Shown in pieces: positions 15,841-23,076 of a DNA stretch of 23,076 bases (its first letter is position 1; every line of letters begins with the position of its first letter). Under the pieces are notes generated by a model. That model searched no databases. It saw nothing but the letters and a program-made list of their open reading frames with translations, and was not told the origin of the DNA. The DNA is from JAXMCI01 sp046349435. GTDB lineage: Bacteria; Pseudomonadota; Alphaproteobacteria; Dongiales; Dongiaceae. The translations under genes and the position numbers were made by a program. The stretch spans positions 1 to 23,076 of the forward strand of contig JAXMCI010000061.1 in the NCBI GenBank assembly GCA_046349435.1. The letters are read 5' to 3'.

Positions 15841-16743
15841 ATGGCAAGCGAAAGCGTTGCTTTCTTCGAAGGCCAGTACATGCCCCTCAAGGACGCCAGG
15901 ATCTCCATTGTCGATCCGGTGGTCACCAAGAGCGACATCGTGTTCGACGTGGTATCCGCCACCGACCGCACCTTCTTCCGGCTCGACGACCACGTCGAGC
16001 GCTTCGAGGCCTCCTGCGCGAAGGTACGGATCAAGCCGCCAGTGAGTGGCGATGAGATCAAGCGCATCTCGGCCGAGTGCATCCACCGCTCGGGCTTCGA
16101 CGACGCCTGCGTCTTCATGTGCGGCACGCGCGGCCTCTATCGTGGCGGTGCCGCGCTGGGCGATCCGCGCGAGTGCGAGAACGGCTTCTATGCCTATGCG
16201 GTGCCGTACTACTACGTCGTGCCGAAGGAACGCATCAAGACCGGCGCGCACATCTGGATCGCCGAGACGCGGCGCGCCCCTAACGACGCAATCGACCAGC
16301 GGGCCAAGAACTTCAACCGCATGGACCTGACCAGGGGCACCTTCGAGGCGCTCGATCACGGAGCGGACGCGGCGGTGCTCCTGTCGACGCAGGGCCAGGT
16401 CGCGGAGGGCGCCGGATTCAATGTCTGGGTGGTCGAGGGCAAGACCCTGGTCACGCCTCGCGACAACCTTCTGGAGGGCATCACCCGCCGGACCGTTTTC
16501 GACCTCGCCGATGAGATGGGCGTGAAGGCCGAGGCGGTCGACCTCGAGCCCGAGCGGCTGACGGGCGCCAAGGAGGCCTTCCTCTCGACCACCGCCGGGG
16601 CGATCATCCCGATAACCCGGGTCAACGACATGCCGCTCGGCAACGGCACCCCTGGCCTGATGACCGACAGCATCCGCAATCTCTACTGGGAGAAGCGCCG
16701 CGCCGGCTGGCACGGCACGACGGTCGACTCGCTCCTCAATTGA
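15841..16743 (+). CDS. Class IV PLP-dependent aminotransferase (BCAT/(R)-amine transaminase-like)
   Basis: A 300-residue fold-type IV aminotransferase. FFEGQYMPLKDARISIVDP is the small-domain start; FFRLDDHVERFEAS carries the PLP-phosphate Arg (about 54); QRAKNFNRMDLTRG has the predicted Schiff-base Lys156; GQVAEGAGFNVWVV has Glu189 for the pyridine nitrogen; LLEGITRRTVFDLA and FLSTTAGAIIPITRV are the PLP-binding loops. The N-terminal segment (VTKSDIVFDVV, FFRLDDHVERF) and KNFNRMDL are nearer to the (R)-selective amine transaminase group than to IlvE by memory of those sequences, so substrate may be an amine or unusual amino acid; this is inference. ATG 15841 is chosen with AAGGGA at 15823-15828; GTG 15832 is an in-frame alternative. 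It converges with the DUF488 B gene with only two bases between the stops. Confidence 0.88.
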   Translation: MASESVAFFEGQYMPLKDARISIVDPVVTKSDIVFDVVSATDRTFFRLDDHVERFEASCAKVRIKPPVSGDEIKRISAECIHRSGFDDACVFMCGTRGLYRGGAALGDPRECENGFYAYAVPYYYVVPKERIKTGAHIWIAETRRAPNDAIDQRAKNFNRMDLTRGTFEALDHGADAAVLLSTQGQVAEGAGFNVWVVEGKTLVTPRDNLLEGITRRTVFDLADEMGVKAEAVDLEPERLTGAKEAFLSTTAGAIIPITRVNDMPLGNGTPGLMTDSIRNLYWEKRRAGWHGTTVDSLLN

Positions 16744-16745
16744 CC

Positions 16746-17186
16746 TCAGAGGTGCTCGATCGCCACCGTGCGGCCCCAGCGCTCGGTCAGGTACTCGGCC
16801 GCCACCCGCCGGTGGCAATGATGAGCCGTCGCCTCGCTGCACAGCAGGCAGGCGCCGTCGAGGCTGTCCGGCGCGATCGCCGCCTCGGCGCGGCGCTCGG
16901 CGAGCAGGGCGCGGAAGGCGGCCTCGTAGGCCGGCCAGCCCATCGCCTTGCCGCGATAGGCGGCGAGCATCGGCTCGGTCGGGGCCAGCAGCGGCTCCGC
17001 CCGGTAGGCGATGCCGCCGATCGTGCGCAGGAACCAGGCGAGGTCGCCGGCCTTGGCGAACCCGGCCAGCTGCGAGCTGCTGTGCAGCCGGACGTCGACC
17101 ACCGTGCGCACGCCGGCTGCCGTGAGCCGGCCGAAGAAGCGCTCGGCCGAGCTCTTGGTGAAGCCGATGGTGGCGATCCGGATCAC
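16746..17186 (-). CDS. DUF488 family protein B
   Basis: A 146-residue DUF488 protein, intact. It begins IRIATIGFTKSSAERFFGRL from GTG 17186, then AGVRTVVDVRLHSSSQLAGF and DLAWFLRTIGGIAYRAEPLL. The C-terminal signature CLLCSEATAHHCHRRVAAEY has the Cys and Cys-His-Arg pattern typical of the family and ends EYLTERWGRTVAIEHL. The biochemical function of DUF488 is unsettled; the conserved cysteines suggest a catalytic or metal-binding site. The GTG overlaps the stop of DUF488 A by four bases (GTGA), so translation is coupled. It is the last gene of the dual-OB/DUF488/DUF488 cassette. It differs from protein A in its first motif (IGFTKSSAERFF against IGHSSHSIETFL), so these are two subfamilies, not a recent duplication. 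Confidence 0.88.
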   Translation of the reverse strand: MIRIATIGFTKSSAERFFGRLTAAGVRTVVDVRLHSSSQLAGFAKAGDLAWFLRTIGGIAYRAEPLLAPTEPMLAAYRGKAMGWPAYEAAFRALLAERRAEAAIAPDSLDGACLLCSEATAHHCHRRVAAEYLTERWGRTVAIEHL

Positions 17187-17792
17187 GGCGCCTCCTCGGC
17201 CTCGCCGCGGAAGGCGATCGCCTGGCCGCGGCTGGCATAGGCGAGCTCGACCGGGTCGGCCGCCGGCGCGAACAGGTCGCCCGTCTCCTGGCCGGTCGAT
17301 TTGAGCAGCCGGCGGTCGGTGGCCTCGGCCGGCTCGATGCCGCCATCGGCCAGGATGTGACGGATCGCGGCGTTGCGGGCCCGGAGCGCGCGCCACCAGG
17401 ATGGTGTGGTGGCAGTCGAGCGGCTCCTTCTCGGCGCACATCAGGCAGATGCGGTGCCGCGCCGCGCCGGCGAGCAGCTGCTCGATGCCCGGCGAATGCC
17501 GCCGTCGCGGCGATCAGCGCGTAGCCGAGGAGCCGCCGTCGCGGTAGCAGGCGGGGTCGGCCGGGCGCGCCCCGAGCTTGTCGCCGAGGAAGACATAGGC
17601 GATGCCGGCCTGGGCGGCGCGCTTCAGCGCCCGCGCCCGAACTGCGGCAGGCGGCGGGAGTAGGGGCCGAGCGCACGTCGGCCAGCGCGGTGACGCCGGC
17701 GCCGCGGAGCAGCCTGGGAGGAAGGTCTCGATGGAATGGCTGGAGTGGCCGATCGTCCAGAGGATCGGCGCCGCAACCTGGCCGCGGCTCAC
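17183..17792 (-). pseudogene. DUF488 family protein A, multiply frameshifted
   Basis: The family is clear when three frames are pieced together. From GTG 17792: ILWTIGHSSHSIETFLP, then a shifted part equivalent to RLLRGAGVTALADVRSAPYS, then LKRAAQAGIAYVFLGDKLGA and RPADPACYRDGG, LLGYALIAATAAFA, ICLMCAEKEPLDCHHTILVA (the family Cys/Cys-His motif) and IRHILADGGIEPAEATDRRL to a TGA at 17183-17185. About six sites break the frame (near 17716, 17664, 17631, 17534, 17490, 17390). Four fit a single lost base in a run of C or G; two fit loss of a GC dinucleotide. The protein between the sites is well conserved, which favours recent decay or sequence error over an old pseudogene. The full protein would be about 205 residues. 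It starts one base after the stop of the dual-OB gene. Confidence 0.8.
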
Positions 17793-17793
17793 C

Positions 17794-18440
17794 CTATCCG
17801 GGCAGGATGTTGTTGACCATGGCGAAGGCCATGCCGTCGTGGTTGATGGGCGGTGAGGCCGAGGCGCAGATGCAGCCGCGTGCGGCCGCGCAGCAGCGGC
17901 GTCCAGCGCCGCGATCCCGCCGGCGGTGAAGGTGGCGCGCAGGCCGCGGCCGACCACCGGCAGGTGTAGACGGCGCCGGCTGCCGGCGAAGCGGCAGCGC
18001 GGCTGCGGCCCGCGCTCGGAATCGCGCCGGCCGAAGGAGATCCCCGCCGCCGCGACCGCGACGCCGCCGAGCGACGGGCAGTCGCGGCCGGCCATGACGA
18101 AGCGCCCGCCCTCGAGCGCGCCGGCGAACAGGCTCGCCACGTCGGGCGCCGCGATGAAGCGCAGCAGCCGCGCGAAATGGCGGAGAGCCGGCCGGCATAG
18201 GCCGGCGGCTCGGCGACGACGAGATCCTCGCGTACGGCAGGTTGCCCGCCGCCGGCGCCGGTCGGCGCCAGCGCGAGCTTGCCGTCGGGCGCCAGCAGCC
18301 GCGGCGTCGCCAGCGCCTCCGGCCAGTGCCGGGCCGGGCCCGGCCAGCGGCCGCACCATGCGCCGCTCGGCTGCCGCCCAGCCGGCGAGGCAGACCCGGC
18401 CATCCAGCATGTCGGTGACCTCGGTGACCACGATGCGCAT
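17794..18440 (-). pseudogene. Dual-OB-domain-like protein, multiply frameshifted
   Basis: From ATG 18440 the protein reads MRIVVTEVTDMLDGRVCLAG, MVRPL, then in other frames HWPEALATPRLLAPDGKLAL, VREDLVVAEPPAYAGRL, ARLLRFIAAPDVASLFAGAL, FVMAGRDCPSLGGVAVAAAG, VVGRGLRATFTAGGIAAL and PINHDGMAFAMVNNILPG before TAG (17794-17796). The start (VTEVTxM...CLAGW...RMVRPL) resembles small proteins annotated as dual OB domain-containing, which I recall lying beside DUF488 genes; that family name is recalled, not tested. Two beta-rich halves with GRFVMAGRDCPS in the middle fit two OB folds, often nucleic-acid binding. Frame breaks fall near 18335, 18180, 17899 and 17848-17854, again mostly lost G/C bases. 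Restored length would be near 215 residues. First gene of the cassette. No function is assigned. Confidence 0.65.
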
Positions 18441-18480
18441 GGCGAGCCCGAGGCTACGCGCTCGCCGGGCCGGGCGGAAC

Positions 18481-18680
18481 AACCGCCGCGGCCGACAAGC
18501 TGCTATGAAAGTCGAGGTCTGGAGCCCTCTCCCGCGCCAGCGGGAGAGGAGCGCTGCGGCAGCGACGGCGCAGACTTTCACGCATCGTGGTGCACGCCCC
18601 GTGCGCTCCGTGTCTCAGGATGAGGCCGACAAGTTGCTGTGGCTGCGAGGTCGGCACGGCGGCGCCGCGGATCACGGCGC
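18481..18680. repeat. Mosaic repeat island B
   Basis: The 25 bases at 18493-18517 are the exact reverse complement of 14843-14867. 18583-18600 is the exact reverse complement of 14703-14720, and 18609-18625 matches the reverse complement of 14673-14689 with one mismatch. The order is preserved, with different spacing (about 65 against 122 bases between the first two blocks). A REP-like palindrome sits between the blocks. GAGGTCGGCACGGC (about 18647-18660) is a direct copy of a sequence at about 14875. Confidence 0.85.
18526..18549. repeat. REP-like palindrome inside island B
   Basis: CCTCTCCCGC (18526-18535) and GCGGGAGAGG (18540-18549) make a perfect 10-bp stem with a 4-base loop. The arms are identical to the copy at 7490-7512 and share the core of the terminator at 2551-2580. 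Confidence 0.75.
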
Positions 18681-19092
18681 CGGGGCTGCGCCGGCCTCGC
18701 CATGGTGTCCTCCCGCGTCCATCGTCGCGACCGCCGGTGACAGGTCGAGGGCCCGCTGCCCCCGCGCGGCTCGGGTTCTCGGCGGACGGCGTGGCGCGAG
18801 GGGCGCGGCGCGGGGTCGGTGACGATGTCGAAATCTCCGGATGATGGGACGGCTCCTCCGGCTGTCGAGGCCGCCTCCGACCGGGGCGGTGCTCGTGCCT
18901 GGGAAGAGAGTCCCGAAAACGCAGCGCTGAGGAGGCGGCTTCGGTGCGCATGAACGCGTGCCCTATACCGCCGGCTCGTGCCCAGCGGTACCAAAATCGT
19001 GCGGTGGGTCGCGTCGTCGCCATGCGCGGACCATACGCGCGGCGCACCGCCGATGCAAGGGCTCGGCGGACGCCCCGATCGCGCCCCAGAAT

Positions 19093-19171
19093 GTCATCCC
19101 CGGCGAAAGCCGGATCCATCTTGCCGCATCGCGACGGTGGAAGCATGGATCCCGGCTTTCGCCGGGATGAC
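19093..19171. repeat. Long near-perfect inverted repeat
   Basis: Arms of 27 bases (19093-19119 and 19145-19171) are reverse complements apart from one extra C in one arm and one extra G in the other. The core GGCGAAAGCC/GGCTTTCGCC resembles the GTCATCCCGGCGAAAGCCGG-type repeats frequent between proteobacterial genes. The 25-base centre has no obvious content. A third half-copy-like piece, CCCGGGATGAC, lies near 19210. The whole could fold into a very stable hairpin or be a small non-autonomous element. Confidence 0.85.
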
Positions 19172-19262
19172 AGGTGGTGGCGTGCGTGACGGGGGACAGG
19201 CCTGCGAGCCCGGGATGACGCCGGCGCGCGATCGCCTGTATCGTCGCTGCCGGGAGGACGCC

Positions 19263-20666
19263 ATGCTCGATCGACCGCTTGCCGAGATCATCGCCGCGCT
19301 GCGCCGCGGCGAGACCACGTCCGTCGCGCTGACCGAGGCCGCCATCGCGCGGCATGAGCGGCACGGCGCGGCGCTCAACGCCTACCGCACCTTCGCCCCG
19401 GCGCTGGCGCGCGAAGCCGCGCGAGCGGCCGACGCCGCGTTCGCCGCGGGCCGCGACTACGGGCCCCTGCAGGGCATCCCGGTCTCGGTCAAGGACCTCT
19501 ACGGCATGGCCGGGCTGCCCGTCTTCGCCGGCACGCCGCGGCCGCTGCCGGCGCGATGGGAGGCGGACGGGCCGGTGGTGGCGCGGCTGCGCGGCCAGCG
19601 CGCCGTCGTCACCGGCAAGAGCCACACCGTCGAGTTCGCGCTCGGCGGGCTCGGCACCAACCGCCATTGGGGCGCGCCGTGGAATCCGTGGGACGCCGCG
19701 CACCACCGCGTCCCCGGCGGCTCCAGCTCGGGCGCCGGCGTCAGCCTGGCGGAGGGCTCGGCGCTGGTGGCACTCGGCTCCGACACCACCGGCTCGGTGC
19801 GCATGCCGGCGAGCTGGACCGGCACGGTCGGGCTGATGGTCAGCCACGGCCGCTGGCCGGTCGAGGGCATCGTGCCGGTGGCGCCGGTGCTCGACGCGCC
19901 GGGGCTGCTGACCCGCACCGTGGCCGACCTGGTGCCGGCCTTCCTGGCGCTCGACGGCGCGCCGGAGCTGGCCGCCACGGACGCGGTCGACCTCGGCGGC
20001 CGCGAGCTGCGCGGCGTGCGGCTCGGCGTTGCCGAAGGCTTCTTCTGGTCGGAGTGCTCACCCGGCGTCGCCGAGGGCGTGCGCGCCGCGCTGGCCGAGC
20101 TCGAGCGCGCCGGCGCGGTGCTGGTCGATCTGGCGATGCCCGAGCCGCAGCCGGTCTATGAGATGTTCCAGAAGGGCCACCTCTCGACCGCCGCCGTCTA
20201 CGGCATGATCAAGGGCGAGTTCGCCGATCTCTGGGAGACGCTCGACCCCAATGTCCGGCTGCGGCTGGAGCAGCACGGCGCCAACCTCTCGGCGCACGAG
20301 TACGTCGCCCGGCTGCGCCGCATCGAGGGCTGGATGCGCGCCGCCGACGCGCGGCTCGCCGAGGTCGACGCGCTGGTGCTGCCGACCGTCTCGGTGACGC
20401 CGGCGCGGGTTGCCGACCTCGCCGAGCCCGACGCCTACCGCGCCCACAACCTCGCCGCCTCGCGCAACTGTGCGGTGCTGGCGCTCTACGGCGTCTCGGC
20501 GGTCACCCTGCCGGTGGCGCTCGACGCGGCGGGCATGCCGGTCGGGCTGCAGCTCGCCGGCCGGCACGGCCAGGACCGCGCCCTGATCGCGCTGGCGCTC
20601 GCCGCCGAGCGCCGGCTCGGCACGGCGGCGGAGCGCATCGGCCGTCCGCCGCTGCCGCGCGATTGA
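19263..20666 (+). CDS. Amidase signature family hydrolase
   Basis: A 467-residue amidase-signature enzyme, which hydrolyses amide bonds with a Ser-cisSer-Lys triad. PLQGIPVSVKDLYGMAGLPV gives Lys77; VPGGSSSGAGVSLAEGSAL gives cis-Ser155; LGSDTTGSVRMPASWTGTVG gives nucleophile Ser179. The spacing of 24 between the two serines matches malonamidase E2. The C-terminal part VLALYGVSAVTLPVALDAAG and MPVGLQLAGRHGQD is typical. ATG 19263 has a good GGGAGGA (19252-19258). It is followed after 23 bases by the dehydratase, so the pair is probably an operon. The family acts on varied amides (indoleacetamide, allophanate, aryl amides, glutaminyl-tRNA); no GatA partner genes are nearby and the sequence does not fix the substrate. 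Lactone or sugar-amide chemistry is only speculation from the neighbour. Confidence 0.93.
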   Translation: MLDRPLAEIIAALRRGETTSVALTEAAIARHERHGAALNAYRTFAPALAREAARAADAAFAAGRDYGPLQGIPVSVKDLYGMAGLPVFAGTPRPLPARWEADGPVVARLRGQRAVVTGKSHTVEFALGGLGTNRHWGAPWNPWDAAHHRVPGGSSSGAGVSLAEGSALVALGSDTTGSVRMPASWTGTVGLMVSHGRWPVEGIVPVAPVLDAPGLLTRTVADLVPAFLALDGAPELAATDAVDLGGRELRGVRLGVAEGFFWSECSPGVAEGVRAALAELERAGAVLVDLAMPEPQPVYEMFQKGHLSTAAVYGMIKGEFADLWETLDPNVRLRLEQHGANLSAHEYVARLRRIEGWMRAADARLAEVDALVLPTVSVTPARVADLAEPDAYRAHNLAASRNCAVLALYGVSAVTLPVALDAAGMPVGLQLAGRHGQDRALIALALAAERRLGTAAERIGRPPLPRD

Positions 20667-20689
20667 CCCCTGTCGAGAGAAGGACCGCC

Positions 20690-22417
<1,728 letters not shown>

Positions 22418-22469
22418 AGCCGCGGCCCGATCCCTTGACGAGGGCGGCGCCACGGCCCAGTTCAGTGGG

Positions 22470-23076
22470 GTGGCACAGGAGCGATCTCGCGCGCGGCGCG
22501 TCCGCAGCTGGTTTCCGCGGCCGCGCCGGGCCGGGCGGCACGGCCCGATCACCCGCACCCTGCGCGACCTCGGGCGCGGGCTGCGGCAGCCGCCGGGCTC
22601 GGTCGGCGCCGTGGTCGACCGGCTCGGGCCCGAGGGCCTCGGCCTCGCCGTCCTGCTGCTGACCCTGCCGACGCTGATTCCCGTGCCCGGCCCGCTCGGC
22701 ATGGTGCTCGGCACCCTGCTGGCCCTGCTGTCGCTGCAGGTCCTGGCCGGCGCCAGCCGGCTCTGGCTGCCCGAGGCGATCCGGCGGCGCCCGGCGCCGA
22801 GCCGGACCCTGCGCGCCGCGATCGCCGGGGCGCTGCCCTGGGTCGGCCATGCCGAGTCGGTGCTGCGCGAGCGGCGGATGAGTGGGCTGACCGGCCGCCG
22901 GGCGCGGATCCTGCTGGCGCTGCCCGTGCTCGCCATGGCGCTGGTCATCACCCTGCCGATCCCGTTCGGCAATGCCGTGCCGGCGGTGGCCCTGATCGTC
23001 ATCGCGCTCGGGCTGATGGCCCGCGACGGCGTCGCCATCCTCTGCGGCCTCGGGATCAGCGTGGTGGCGCTCGCCT
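22470..23076 (+). CDS. ExoD-family membrane protein (cut by right edge)
   Basis: The frame is open from GTG 22470 to the window end, so the C-terminus is missing. TRTLRDLGRGLRQPPGSVGA begins the family-like part; LGLAVLLLTLPTLIPVPGPL is the first membrane segment with the Pro/Gly motif of ExoD (PF06055), followed by LGTLLALLSLQVLAGASRLW and LP. Further hydrophobic segments are ILLALPVLAMALVITLPIPF and VPAVALIVIALGLMARDGVA, with the LPIPFGN motif usual in the family. ExoD was named for a role in exopolysaccharide production and alkaline tolerance in Sinorhizobium; its mechanism is unsettled. The start is uncertain: GTG 22470 has no good ribosome site, and a later in-frame GTG near 22611 is possible. 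It lies 52 bases after the dehydratase stop, on the same strand. Confidence 0.85.
   Translation, partial: MAQERSRARRVRSWFPRPRRAGRHGPITRTLRDLGRGLRQPPGSVGAVVDRLGPEGLGLAVLLLTLPTLIPVPGPLGMVLGTLLALLSLQVLAGASRLWLPEAIRRRPAPSRTLRAAIAGALPWVGHAESVLRERRMSGLTGRRARILLALPVLAMALVITLPIPFGNAVPAVALIVIALGLMARDGVAILCGLGISVVALA

Larger units (their letters stand above)
18441..19262. other. Long repeat-bearing intergenic region
   Basis: An 822-base gap between the divergent cassette and the amidase. It holds mosaic repeat island B (about 18481-18680) and a long inverted repeat (19093-19171). Between 18680 and 19090 I see no family-like ORF, RNA gene or CRISPR. Open frames exist on both strands because of the GC content, but they are Arg/Pro-rich and have no recognisable motifs. 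Promoters for both flanking genes should be here but are not defined. Confidence 0.6.

Noticed and set aside
14607..18680. A mobile element or genomic island bounded by the inverted mosaic repeats
   Set aside because: No transposase, integrase or target duplication is seen and the enclosed genes have the same base and codon style as the neighbours; kept only as a repeat finding.
18454..19146. 230-codon minus-strand ORF in the 18.4-19.3 kb gap
   Set aside because: Runs through repeat island B and part of the long inverted repeat, Arg/Pro-rich, no motif; most likely non-coding.

Overview
The window is very GC-rich DNA with dense genes, short intergenic gaps and G/C-ending codons. Its genes include an alphaproteobacterial-style Ku/PE-LIG-POL LigD pair, an ExoY-type sugar transferase, ExoD, an IlvD-type sugar-acid dehydratase and BTAD/TolB regulators. 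This points to a soil- or plant-associated alphaproteobacterium, perhaps Rhodospirillales-like; that placement is inference from gene style, not from a marker gene.

Left part (1-7.5 kb): a BTAD-type regulator runs off the left edge and diverges from a lone ExoY-like sugar-phosphate transferase. A strong hairpin terminator follows. Next comes a DNA-repair block: Ku (minus), then LigD (plus) and, 10 bases further on, a poxvirus-like topoisomerase IB. The LigD nuclease (PE) domain is broken into several frames by small deletions, while its ligase and polymerase domains are open.

7.5-12.4 kb: half of an MFS transporter is joined at about 8030 to an inverted internal piece of an AstE/DoeB-like zinc deacylase, which looks like a rearrangement or misassembly. 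On the minus strand a KaiC-like double ATPase is translationally coupled (ATGA) to a hybrid PAS histidine kinase/receiver protein. There is no kaiA or kaiB next to them.

12.7-15.7 kb (plus): a one-polypeptide fusion of 2-keto-3-deoxygalactonate kinase and KDPGal aldolase, a DUF1330 protein, a repeat-filled gap and a flavodoxin-fold NAD(P)H-quinone oxidoreductase. A class IV aminotransferase follows (15.8-16.7 kb).

16.7-18.4 kb (minus): a tightly packed three-gene cassette, dual-OB-like protein, DUF488 A, DUF488 B. The first two genes carry many small frame-breaking indels in G/C runs; the third is intact. Related mosaic repeats lie in opposite orientation at about 14.6-14.9 kb and 18.5-18.7 kb and bracket the oxidoreductase, aminotransferase and DUF488 cassette. 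The 0.8-kb gap after 18.44 kb also holds a near-perfect long inverted repeat.

19.3-23.1 kb (plus): an amidase-signature hydrolase and, 23 bases later, an IlvD/Edd-family dehydratase whose cluster cysteines sit almost exactly where L-arabinonate dehydratase has them, then the start of an ExoD-family membrane protein cut by the right edge. The dehydratase and the DgoK-DgoA fusion could together form a galactonate (De Ley-Doudoroff) route.

The indel clusters near 3.6-4.1 kb and 17.4-18.4 kb, and the junction at 8.03 kb, are the main quality concerns. They could be sequencing/assembly faults or true decay, and the sequence alone cannot decide.
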